Shown here: positions 1 to 7,548 of the stretch, piece after piece
How the letters are laid out: each line of letters opens with the position of its first letter
Numbering within the stretch: the stretch's first letter is position 1
NCBI GenBank assembly: GCA_902468045.1
Contig: CABQXG010000012.1
Span: 1 to 12,544 of the forward strand
Source: an uncultured Collinsella sp.
Lineage (GTDB): Bacteria; Actinomycetota; Coriobacteriia; Coriobacteriales; Coriobacteriaceae
Reading direction: 5' to 3'
DNA: 12,544 bases
Program-made: the position numbers and the translations under genes
The notes under the pieces: generated by a model
What the model was told of the DNA's origin: nothing
Seen by the model: the letters and a program-made list of their open reading frames with translations, nothing else
The model's database searches: none

Positions 1-830
1 CCTCGCCGGTGCGCTTTGTGGGTTCGGCTGTGGCGGCTCCCTTCAATGCGATCGGCAACGTGTTCTCTAACCTTACGGCGTCGCAGGACACGCTTGATGA
101 GCTTAAGAAGCAAAACGAGGAACTGACCTCTAAGGTTGCTGAGCTCTCCGAGGCTCAAAAGACCGCTGAGCGTCTGGAGGGGCTGGTCGGCCTGCAGTCG
201 ACCTACAACCTTAAATCGACCGCAGCTCGTATCGTCGGTGCCTCGGGCGATGCCTGGACCTCGACCGTCACGATCGATAAGGGTTCTGCCGACGGGCTTA
301 CCATCAACATGCCCGTAACGAGTTCGGCCGGTGTTATCGGCCAGATTATCGAGGTATCGGCCAAGACCTCTACCGTGCGCCTGATTGGCGACGAGAACTC
401 GGGCGTGTCCGCCATGGTGCAGGACACGCGCGCCCAGGGTATGCTGCAGGGTCAGGCTGACGGCACGCTGCGTCTTGAGTACGTGAGCGTCGACTCCGAT
501 GTTAAGGTTGGCGACATCATCGTGACCTCGGGCATTGGCGGTGTGTTCCCCAAGGGTCTACCGCTCGGCACCGTCTCGTCGGTTGAGAAATCGGCAAACG
601 ACGTGTACTACACCATTGTGGTGCGCGCTCAGACCACGGCCGAGAACAACGAGGAAGTGCTGGTCATCACCTCGCTGACCGACGAACAGTCGGCCTCGGA
701 TGAGGACGTGAGCACGGCCAACAGCACGCCGCAGGGAACGTCGCGCGATGCTGCGACCAAGACGAAGGACGAGAGCTCGGATGACAGTTCCGACACGTCC
801 GAGACGACCGATTCCGGCTCGAGCGAATAG
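1..830 (+). CDS. mreC: Rod shape-determining protein MreC (5' end cut by window edge)
   Basis: MreC is a membrane-anchored scaffold on the outer face of the cytoplasmic membrane. It links the MreB filament system to PBP2 and RodA during lateral wall synthesis. The reading frame is open to the left edge, and the usual N-terminal membrane anchor is missing, so the GTG at 9 is very unlikely to be the true start. The first visible residues (SPVRFVGSAVAAPF) match the stretch that normally follows the anchor. Next comes a coiled-coil-like segment (visible residues about 25-60, rich in E, K and L), then the beta-rich MreC core with SSAGVIGQI, DENSGVSAMVQDTRAQG and the typical FPKGLPLGTV near residue 180. 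The last 50 or so residues are a low-complexity tail of S, D, T and E. Translation ends 5 to 11 bases before mreD, consistent with an operon. The identity is secure; the true start lies outside the window. Confidence 0.93.
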   Translation, partial: SPVRFVGSAVAAPFNAIGNVFSNLTASQDTLDELKKQNEELTSKVAELSEAQKTAERLEGLVGLQSTYNLKSTAARIVGASGDAWTSTVTIDKGSADGLTINMPVTSSAGVIGQIIEVSAKTSTVRLIGDENSGVSAMVQDTRAQGMLQGQADGTLRLEYVSVDSDVKVGDIIVTSGIGGVFPKGLPLGTVSSVEKSANDVYYTIVVRAQTTAENNEEVLVITSLTDEQSASDEDVSTANSTPQGTSRDAATKTKDESSDDSSDTSETTDSGSSE

Positions 831-834
831 GGGG
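829..834 (+). promoter_or_regulatory. Ribosome binding site that decides the mreD start
   Basis: AGGGGG overlaps the mreC stop codon. It lies only 1 base before the ATG at 836 but 7 bases before the ATG at 842, so spacing favours 842 as the mreD start. The two choices differ by only two residues. Confidence 0.55.
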
Positions 835-841
835 CATGTCC

Positions 842-1393
842 ATGGATCTACACGAGCAGGGGATGAGCTCCCGCACGTTTGTGATCGCCGCCATTGTGTG
901 CGTGCTGCTGCAGGCAGGCCTGGCACCGCAGATCTCCATTGCGGGCGGTCGCGTCAACTTCATGATTATCCTGGTGTGCCTAAGCGTGTTCTCGGGCGAC
1001 CCGACCCGTGCCGTCGTGTGGTTGTTCTATGACCTGTCCGCTGCCGTGCCGGTGGGCGTTATGTCGCTCCTGCTGACCGTGGGTTCTTTTGCCCTGGTGC
1101 ACAGCGCCGTCGGTCAGACGGGCGGTACCCCGAGTGCGCGCGGCGTCACCGTGGGCGCCTTTGCGCTCGTCATTAATGTGATCTACAGCATCATCTTGCT
1201 GTTTATGGGTTTGGAGACGAGCTTTGTCGTGGCGATCTTCGGCCATGCGCTGCCGTCCTCGATCCTGACGGGTCTGGTTGCCATTCCGTTTTTGATGTCC
1301 GGCGTCGTGCCGCAGTCCGGCTATGGATTCTCCGCACGTGGCGGACGCCAGACGGGTATGCGCTTTAAGCCCAAGACCCGCAAGCTCAAATAG
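842..1393 (+). CDS. mreD: Rod shape-determining protein MreD
   Basis: MreD is a small integral membrane protein of the elongasome that acts with MreC and RodA. The product is about 183 residues, within the usual range, and consists almost entirely of hydrophobic segments, about five, starting with FVIAAIVCVLLQAGLAP. The stretch GDPTRAVVWLFYDLSAAVP corresponds to the conserved MreD region in which a short polar loop follows the second or third membrane segment. The C-terminus is strongly basic (RFKPKTRKLK), as expected for a cytoplasmic tail. I chose the ATG at 842 over the one at 836 because of the spacing to AGGGGG. The assignment rests on the hydrophobic pattern and on its position between mreC and mrdA, because MreD is poorly conserved in sequence. 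Confidence 0.88.
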   Translation: MDLHEQGMSSRTFVIAAIVCVLLQAGLAPQISIAGGRVNFMIILVCLSVFSGDPTRAVVWLFYDLSAAVPVGVMSLLLTVGSFALVHSAVGQTGGTPSARGVTVGAFALVINVIYSIILLFMGLETSFVVAIFGHALPSSILTGLVAIPFLMSGVVPQSGYGFSARGGRQTGMRFKPKTRKLK

Positions 1394-1406
1394 GGGAGGC
1401 CCGTAG

Positions 1407-3476
1407 ATGTCTTCCCAGATGACGGTTATTATCGCCGGTATCGTGCTGGTTGTGGCCATCGTGGTCGCGCTGGTCATCATGCGTCGTGGCGATTCCCGTT
1501 TTACCTACGATACACAGCATGGAACGGCCCCGCGCGCCACCGAGGGCGAAGGCAATACCGCGGCGACCGCCTTTAAGGGCCGCTTTTCCATCCTCACCAC
1601 GGGTGTGGGCGCAATGTTTGCGGCACTTGCCGTCAAGCTGTGGGGCATGCAGATGGTCTCGTCGGACTATTACGAGAAGCAGGCCAAGAGCAACCAGACT
1701 CGCACCGTTACCACACCCGCTGTGCGCGGTCGCATCCTCGACCGCAATGGCTTGGCGCTTGTCCAGAACCGTCCCTCACTTGCTGTCGTGGCCTACCGCG
1801 ACCTTGCCGAGGATGAGGTTCTGGTTCGCCATCTTGCCAACGTGCTTGGAATGCCTTACGTGGCGGTCCTTCGCAATATTCAGAACAATACAGAGGGCGC
1901 CCAGAGCCTGCATACCATCGCGACGGACGTCCGTCGCTCCACGGTTGCCTATATTCAGGAGCATGCCGGCGAGTTCCCGGGCGTCAAGATTGCCGAGCGT
2001 ACCGAGCGCCAGTATCCATATGGCGAGACGGCATGTCATATCTTGGGCTATACCGGCACCATTACCTCCGAGCAGCTCGAGGCCCAGAATAAGAAAACCT
2101 CTGGCGATGATGATGCTTCTGCTGGCAAGATTACGTACCAGTCGGGCGATATCGTGGGCCAGGCGGGCGTTGAGAGCTACTACGAAAACCTGCTGCAGGG
2201 TATTCGTGGCGAGCAGACCGTCAAGGTCGATGCTTCGGGCAATGTGACCGGTCAGGCCGGCGCCGTGCCCGCGAAGGCCGGCTCCGACATTAAGCTCACG
2301 CTCGACCTTAAGATCCAGCAGGCCTGTGAGACGGCGCTGGCGAGCGCTATCGAGCTTGCCAAGACCACTGGCTACAGCAATGCCGGCAACGGCGCTGTGG
2401 TGTGTCTCGATCCCAACAATGGCGAGATCTTGGGCATGGCGAGCGAGCCCAAGTTCGATCCGTCCGTCTTTATCGGTGGCGTCTCAAACGACGTGTGGAC
2501 CGAGCTCAATGATGACAAGGGTTCGCACCCGCTGCTCAACCGCGCCATTAGCGGACAGTACATGTCGGCCTCGACCATCAAGCCGCTCTCGGCGCTGGCC
2601 GGTCTTGAGTTTGGAACCTACACTTCAACGCAGACAACCAACTGCACGGGCTATTGGACGGGCCTGGGCAAGGCTTGGGGCAAGCGCTGCTGGCTGACGT
2701 CTGGCCACGGCACCATGACGCTGCAGTCGGGTATCGCCAACTCGTGCGACCCCGTCTTCTACGACATGGGCAAGGCGTTCTTTTATGACGAGCAACATCC
2801 CGAGGGCCTGCAGGAGGTCTTTCGTCGCTGGGGTCTAGGCAAGACCTGCGGTATCGATCTGCCGAGTGAGGGCTCGGGCCGTATTCCCGATGCCGAGTGG
2901 AAAGAGTCGTACTTCACCGACGCCTCTGCCGAGGACCGCAAGTGGAATGCCGGCGATATGACCAACATTGCCATCGGCCAGGGCGACATCCTGGTGACGC
3001 CCCTGCAGATGGCGTGCGCCTATATGGGTCTTGCCAACGGCGGCAAACAGTACGTGCCTCACGTGTTTTTGTCTGCCGTATCGCGCGATGGTGACGGCGA
3101 TGCCTATAAGTACAACGGAAAGGGCAAGAAGAAGCGCCTGGAGGCCAAGATCAACAGCGATTCGGATTTGGCTCTTGTTCGCAACGGCATGCACGACGTG
3201 ATTTACACGGCATCGACGTCCCTAGCGGCTCACTTTGGCACCCTGACGCCGCAGGTATACGGCAAGTCGGGCACGGGCGAGAAAAGCGGCGAGGACGAAT
3301 ACGCGTGGTTCTGCGCCTATGCACCGGCCGATGACCCCAAGTATGTCATCGCTACTGTCCTGGAGCAGGGCGGCGGCGGCTCAGATACCGCGATGCATGT
3401 CGTGCGCGACGTGCTCGGCGTGATTTATGGCGAACCCGATACCTCTTCGGCCTCGGGCGATTCTTCGGTTCGATAG
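1407..3476 (+). CDS. mrdA: Penicillin-binding protein 2 (MrdA), elongation-specific peptidoglycan transpeptidase
   Basis: This class B penicillin-binding protein cross-links stem peptides in new lateral wall, working with RodA. The 689 residues read in order: a hydrophobic segment at about 6-25, a polar linker, a second hydrophobic segment at about 60-84, the class B pedestal motif VRGRILDRNG, and the transpeptidase domain. The catalytic motifs are all present: S389-T-I-K392 (SxxK), S446-C-D448 (the SxN/SxD position) and K620-S-G (KTG box), followed by TG. The start is well supported by GGGGAGG ending 7 bases before the ATG. It is slightly longer than a typical PBP2, partly because of the additional N-terminal hydrophobic segment. 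FtsI/PBP3 is an alternative by motif alone, but the position directly before rodA and after mreCD favours PBP2. The 9-base gap to rodA suggests translational coupling. Confidence 0.92.
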   Translation: MSSQMTVIIAGIVLVVAIVVALVIMRRGDSRFTYDTQHGTAPRATEGEGNTAATAFKGRFSILTTGVGAMFAALAVKLWGMQMVSSDYYEKQAKSNQTRTVTTPAVRGRILDRNGLALVQNRPSLAVVAYRDLAEDEVLVRHLANVLGMPYVAVLRNIQNNTEGAQSLHTIATDVRRSTVAYIQEHAGEFPGVKIAERTERQYPYGETACHILGYTGTITSEQLEAQNKKTSGDDDASAGKITYQSGDIVGQAGVESYYENLLQGIRGEQTVKVDASGNVTGQAGAVPAKAGSDIKLTLDLKIQQACETALASAIELAKTTGYSNAGNGAVVCLDPNNGEILGMASEPKFDPSVFIGGVSNDVWTELNDDKGSHPLLNRAISGQYMSASTIKPLSALAGLEFGTYTSTQTTNCTGYWTGLGKAWGKRCWLTSGHGTMTLQSGIANSCDPVFYDMGKAFFYDEQHPEGLQEVFRRWGLGKTCGIDLPSEGSGRIPDAEWKESYFTDASAEDRKWNAGDMTNIAIGQGDILVTPLQMACAYMGLANGGKQYVPHVFLSAVSRDGDGDAYKYNGKGKKKRLEAKINSDSDLALVRNGMHDVIYTASTSLAAHFGTLTPQVYGKSGTGEKSGEDEYAWFCAYAPADDPKYVIATVLEQGGGGSDTAMHVVRDVLGVIYGEPDTSSASGDSSVR

Positions 3477-3485
3477 GAGGTTGCG

Positions 3486-4712
3486 ATGGATTTTTCTCCG
3501 GCGGATCTGTTCCGTTCAACCAAGACCGGCTCTCGCAGCAGCCTGGACCGTGTCAACAAGCAACTTTTGGCCTCGCGCGGCACGTTTCGCCAAAAGGTGC
3601 ATATCGGTGTGCTCGTGGCTACTGTGGCGCTTGTCGCCTACGGTGCCATCATTATCTGGTCGGCTTCGCAGTTTAAGGCCGATGCCTCGTTCTCACGCCA
3701 TCTGCTGGGAATTGGCATCGGAGCGGTGCTGGCGGTGCTGGTCTGGCGTACCGACCTGCGCGGTATTTCCAATTTCTCGACGGCGTTGCTCGTCATTGAC
3801 CTGATCGTGATTTTCTCGCCCAAGATTCCGGGTCTGTCCTATACGGGCGGTCTGGGCATGACGGGCTGGATCAAGATTCCCGGTATCGGCTTGACATTCC
3901 AGCCGGTTGAGCTTGCCAAGCTCATCACCATCTTCTTTATTGCTACGCTTGGCTCGCAGTATAACGGTCGCATCGATACCGTTCGCGACTACGTCAAGCT
4001 CTGCGGCATGCTGTCCATTCCGTTTTTGGCCGTCGTTGCCATGGGCGACCTGGGCTCGGGCCTGGTCGTGCTGGTTTCGGGCGCCATCGTCATTTGTATG
4101 AGCGGTGCACGCCGCGAATGGGTGCTGTCGACCCTGGCCCTGCTCGTGGGCTTGGTGGCCCTCGTCCTGGCGCTCGATTCGGTCTTTGATTCGTTGCTCG
4201 GCCACGATGTGCTCATCAAGCAGTATCAGATGAACCGTCTGACGGTCTTTATCGACCCCGATAATGCCGATTCGGACGATGCGTACAATCTGCAGCAGTC
4301 GTTGATCGCGGTCGGCTCGGGCGGTTTCTTTGGTAAGGGCCTGGGGCATGCGACGCAGTCGGCCGGCGGCTTCCTACCCGAGTTCCATACCGACTTCGTC
4401 TTCGCCTTTTTGTCCGAGACCTTTGGCTTCTGCGGCTCCTTTTTGCTGCTGTGCTTGTATGTACTGCTCATCTTCTCGACGATCCGCGTTGCCTTTAAGT
4501 GCGAGTCTCTGTTCCTACGCTTATCATGCGTAGGTATCGTCGGCATGTGGGCGTTCCAGACCTTCGAAAACATCGGCATGTGCATCGGCATGATGCCGAT
4601 TACCGGTATTCCGCTACCGTTTATTAGCTTTGGTTCGTCTTCGATGATGATTCAGCTGCTGACGGTGGGTATCGTACAATCCATATGGCGGCATCGTTCG
4701 GGCGCCGCGTAA
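3486..4712 (+). CDS. rodA: RodA, SEDS-family peptidoglycan glycosyltransferase
   Basis: RodA is a multi-pass membrane enzyme that polymerises lipid II into glycan strands and partners with PBP2. The product has 408 residues. A basic, hydrophilic N-terminus of about 38 residues precedes roughly ten hydrophobic segments. SEDS hallmarks are FQPVELAKL, GDLGSGLVVL, the GKGLG stretch leading to EFHTDFVFAFLSE, and the C-terminal ITGIPLPFISFGSSSM. D303 in HTDFVF matches the extracellular aspartate known to be essential in RodA and FtsW. AGGAGG ends 5 bases before the ATG, giving a good start. The position right after mrdA favours RodA over FtsW or SpoVE. An odd point is a perfect inverted repeat with unusual codons inside the gene at 4514-4534, listed separately. 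Confidence 0.93.
   Translation: MDFSPADLFRSTKTGSRSSLDRVNKQLLASRGTFRQKVHIGVLVATVALVAYGAIIIWSASQFKADASFSRHLLGIGIGAVLAVLVWRTDLRGISNFSTALLVIDLIVIFSPKIPGLSYTGGLGMTGWIKIPGIGLTFQPVELAKLITIFFIATLGSQYNGRIDTVRDYVKLCGMLSIPFLAVVAMGDLGSGLVVLVSGAIVICMSGARREWVLSTLALLVGLVALVLALDSVFDSLLGHDVLIKQYQMNRLTVFIDPDNADSDDAYNLQQSLIAVGSGGFFGKGLGHATQSAGGFLPEFHTDFVFAFLSETFGFCGSFLLLCLYVLLIFSTIRVAFKCESLFLRLSCVGIVGMWAFQTFENIGMCIGMMPITGIPLPFISFGSSSMMIQLLTVGIVQSIWRHRSGAA
4514..4534 (+). repeat. Perfect 7-bp inverted repeat (hairpin) inside rodA
   Basis: CCTACGC at 4514-4520 and GCGTAGG at 4528-4534 are perfect inverted copies around the 7-base loop TTATCAT. In the rodA frame the codons here include CTA, TTA, TCA and GTA, whereas this window otherwise strongly prefers C- or G-ending codons. 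No T-tract follows, so it is not an intrinsic terminator. Its function is unknown. Confidence 0.5.
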
Positions 4713-4730
4713 CCGCTGGAGGGGTTTGCT

Positions 4731-5660
4731 ATGAAAATTCCCGTAGATAAGCTGACCCGCGCTTTTAAGATGGGCGCGTCCGTTAAGAAGGATTCCGATA
4801 CGCCGGTGCGCGTCTCGGTCTATCTGGATTCGTCCGCCTCGCGCTTTCTGGCCGAGACGGTGCGTGACGCCTTTGTGCCGCAGACGACCTCGGGTATTGT
4901 GCGCGTCGAGCGTCTGGGGGAGGAGCGAATTGCTCCAAAGACCGATACCGATGTGGTGCTGGTGCTCTCGTGTGGTTCCGACCGCTTGGAGAGTGCCGTG
5001 CAGGAGCTCGTGATCGCCGGCGTGCCCGTGTGCGTGCTTGCCGAGTCTGCTGTGGAGGTGCCGTTTATCGAGGAGTCCACGCCCATGCTCGGCGTGGTAG
5101 CGGCAACCGATAAGACGTATCTGCTCGAGACGCTTGCTCGCTGGATTCTCGATCGCACCGACAAGGAAACGGCTTTTGCGGCGAACTTTGCCTTCATGCG
5201 CATTGCGGCAGCCAATCGTATCATCACCTCGTGCGCGCTCACCAATATGGCGACCGGTGCGCTGGTGTTTTTGCCGGGCGCCGATTATCCCGTTATGGCG
5301 CTGGCGCAGGTGGGCATGCTCTTTGAGCTCGCTGCCGTCTTTGGACGCGGCATTAAGCCAGAGCGTGGCTACGAGGTCGCGGGCGTGCTTGCCGGCGGTC
5401 TTGTGATCCGCGCGGTCACCCGCGCGCTCGTCAAGCAGACGCCGCATATTGGGTTTGCCGTCAAGGCGCTCACTGCCGCCGCGGGCACCTATGGCATGGG
5501 CCGTGCGCTCGTTTCGCTCTACGAGCGCGATGTCGACTACAGTCGTGCCAACGAGGTGGTCACTGCCACGTTCTCCCGCGTTCGCGATCTGGTGACCACG
5601 GTCGCTGGCGCTACCCGTCCTATGGCGTCCTACCAGGACGCATCCGATCTCGCAGCTTAG
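4731..5660 (+). CDS. DUF697-like membrane-associated protein with a degenerate GTPase-like N-terminal domain
   Basis: The function is not known. The C-terminal half of this 309-residue protein resembles DUF697 (the YcjF type, usually found attached to or beside small GTPases). The matching features are a hydrophobic stretch containing LPGADYP at 181-187, AQVGMLFELAAVFG, and the characteristic AGTYGMGRALVSLY around 251-264. The N-terminal half (about 26-107) has the strand and helix rhythm of a G domain. VRVSVYLDSSASRFLAETV sits where a P-loop would be but lacks GxxxxGK[ST], and AGVPVCVLAESA sits where NKxD would be but lacks it. From this I infer a GTPase-like fold that no longer binds GTP, though an unrelated Rossmann-like domain is also possible. 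CTGGAGGGG precedes the ATG at a normal distance. The gene lies 18 bases after rodA and 10 before the radical SAM gene, so it is probably cotranscribed with both. Confidence 0.72.
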   Translation: MKIPVDKLTRAFKMGASVKKDSDTPVRVSVYLDSSASRFLAETVRDAFVPQTTSGIVRVERLGEERIAPKTDTDVVLVLSCGSDRLESAVQELVIAGVPVCVLAESAVEVPFIEESTPMLGVVAATDKTYLLETLARWILDRTDKETAFAANFAFMRIAAANRIITSCALTNMATGALVFLPGADYPVMALAQVGMLFELAAVFGRGIKPERGYEVAGVLAGGLVIRAVTRALVKQTPHIGFAVKALTAAAGTYGMGRALVSLYERDVDYSRANEVVTATFSRVRDLVTTVAGATRPMASYQDASDLAA

Positions 5661-5670
5661 GGGTTTTCCG

Positions 5671-7548
5671 TTGCGCGTTGCATACCAAGACTGTTTTCAT
5701 TTAATTGAGCCGCTGCTCGCCAAGGTCGAGAAACCGAGCCGCTATATCGATCACGAGTGGGGCACGCTTTCCAAGGCCGATGCCGACTACCGTTGCTGCC
5801 TGATCTACCCGGATGTGTACGAGGTCGGTCTGCCCAACCAGGGCATCGCCATCCTCTACAACATCCTTAACCAGGCCGAGGGCATCTCCTGCGAGCGCGG
5901 CTATGTGCCGTGGCCCGATATGGGTGACGCCATGCGCGAGGCAGGCATTCCGCTGCTCTCGCTCGAGGGTGCAGCGCCGGTCGCTTCGTTTGATATCGTC
6001 GGCCTGCATGTGCCGCACGAGATGGCGGTGACGAACTTCCTCGAGGCACTCGACCTCGCTGGTATTCCGCTGTTAGCGGCTGACCGCACCGAGGACGACC
6101 CCATTATCATCGCCGGCGGCCCCTCGGTGTACAACCCCGAGCCGTACGCGGCCTTCTTCGATGCCATCCTCATCGGTGAGGGCGAGGAATCGCTGCTCGA
6201 TACCTGCCAGCTGCATCGGCGCCTGCGTGACGAAGGGGTCCCGCGCGCGCAGATTGTCGAGCAGCTTGCATCCATTGCCGGCAACTACGTGCCGTCGCTC
6301 TATGAGGTTCGTCACGACGAGCCCTGCTCGCCGCATGGCTACACCGTGCCGCGTGAGGGCAAGGATGCGCCGACCGTGGTCTACAAGCGCGTCGTCGAGG
6401 ATTTCGGCGCCACGAATCCGCTGTCGCAGTCGTGCGTGCCCTATGCACAGCTGGTTCACGACCGCCTGTCTATCGAGATCCTGCGCGGCTGCGCCCGCGG
6501 CTGTCGTTTTTGTCAGGCCGGCATGACGTATCGCCCGGTGCGCGAGCGCTCGGCCGACCAGATCGTCTCGTCGGTGATTCAGGGTCTGGAAAAGACCGGC
6601 TATGACGAGGTGTCGCTGACCTCGCTCTCCACGACCGACCACTCCTGCATTCGCGACGTGCTCGGCAGGCTCAACCGTCGCCTGGAGGATACGGGTATTC
6701 GCGTGTCTATTCCGTCGCAGCGCCTGGATTCGTTTGGCGTGGATATGGCCGAGTCGGTCGCCGGCGAAAAGAAGGGCGGCCTGACGTTCGCGCCCGAGGC
6801 CGGCAGCCAGCGCATGCGCGACATCATTAACAAGAACGTGACCGAGGAGGACCTGGACCGTGCGGCCAAGGCGGCCTTCGAGGCCGGCTGGAAACGCATG
6901 AAGCTCTACTTTATGATGGGCCTTCCCGGCGAGCGCGATGAGGACATCGTGGCCATCGCCAATCTGGCCGATCACGTGCTGGAGCTCGGTCGTTCCGTGG
7001 TGCCCAAGGCTCGTCGCGGCTCGATTTCGGTGTCCATCTCGGTTTCGGTCTTTATCCCCAAGGCCGCCACGCCGTTCCAGTGGTGCCCGCAGCTCGACTA
7101 CGACGACGTCAAGCGTCGCCAGAAGCTGCTTATCACGAGTGTTCGCAACCGTGCCGTCCGCGTGCATTACCACGATGCCGAGACCTCGCTCATCGAGGCC
7201 GCGCTTTCCCGCGCCGGTCGTGACATGACGCCCGTCATCATCGATGCTTGGCGTTCGGGCTCTCGCTTTGACGCCTGGGTAGAGCATTTCTCGCTCGAGA
7301 ACTGGAAGGAGGCTGCTGCCAAAAACGGCATCGACCTCAACGAGCTCGTACACCTGCCTTACGAGTTGGACTGGCGCCTGCCGTGGGAGCACGTGAGCCC
7401 CGGCTGCACGCGTGGCTTCCTCGAGCGCGAGTACCGTCGCTCGCTCGAGGGCGTCACGACTCCCGACTGCACCCGCACGTCGTGCACCGGCTGCGGGATC
7501 TGCCCCACGCTCCACGCCAAGAATGTATTGATGGGTGATCGCGCATGA
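5671..7548 (+). CDS. Uncharacterised radical SAM protein, TIGR03960 type
   Basis: Radical SAM enzymes use a 4Fe-4S cluster to cleave S-adenosylmethionine; the substrate of this family is not known to me. The 625-residue product starts with a Rossmann-like region that resembles the cobalamin-binding-type domains seen in many radical SAM proteins (LIYPDVYEVGLPNQGIAILY, then IIAGGPSVYNPEPYAAFFDA and IGEGEES). The SAM cluster motif is C274-ARG-C278-RF-C281, followed by QAGMTYRPVRERS. A typical TIM-barrel region with MKLYFMMGLPGE follows. A cysteine cluster at the very end (C600, C605, C608, C611) could hold a second Fe-S cluster or zinc. The start is TTG at 5671, chosen because AGGGG ends 7 bases upstream and the N-terminus matches the family's expected length. 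It overlaps the next gene by ATGA. In many bacteria the two are adjacent or fused, which supports a joint function. Confidence 0.85.
   Translation: MRVAYQDCFHLIEPLLAKVEKPSRYIDHEWGTLSKADADYRCCLIYPDVYEVGLPNQGIAILYNILNQAEGISCERGYVPWPDMGDAMREAGIPLLSLEGAAPVASFDIVGLHVPHEMAVTNFLEALDLAGIPLLAADRTEDDPIIIAGGPSVYNPEPYAAFFDAILIGEGEESLLDTCQLHRRLRDEGVPRAQIVEQLASIAGNYVPSLYEVRHDEPCSPHGYTVPREGKDAPTVVYKRVVEDFGATNPLSQSCVPYAQLVHDRLSIEILRGCARGCRFCQAGMTYRPVRERSADQIVSSVIQGLEKTGYDEVSLTSLSTTDHSCIRDVLGRLNRRLEDTGIRVSIPSQRLDSFGVDMAESVAGEKKGGLTFAPEAGSQRMRDIINKNVTEEDLDRAAKAAFEAGWKRMKLYFMMGLPGERDEDIVAIANLADHVLELGRSVVPKARRGSISVSISVSVFIPKAATPFQWCPQLDYDDVKRRQKLLITSVRNRAVRVHYHDAETSLIEAALSRAGRDMTPVIIDAWRSGSRFDAWVEHFSLENWKEAAAKNGIDLNELVHLPYELDWRLPWEHVSPGCTRGFLEREYRRSLEGVTTPDCTRTSCTGCGICPTLHAKNVLMGDRA

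Noticed and set aside
9-830. GTG at 9 as the true start of mreC
   Set aside because: The frame is open to the window edge and the N-terminal membrane anchor expected of MreC is missing, so the gene begins upstream.
4614-5447. Reverse-strand open frame of 277 codons opposite the end of rodA and the DUF697-like gene
   Set aside because: Composition is H/R/G-rich with no domain. The + strand frame has good ribosome binding sites and family-like sequence.
6073-7515. Long reverse-strand open frame of 480 codons opposite the radical SAM gene
   Set aside because: It lies entirely opposite a conserved gene. The translation is rich in H, R, G and Q with no recognisable domain, typical of the antisense shadow of high-GC codons.
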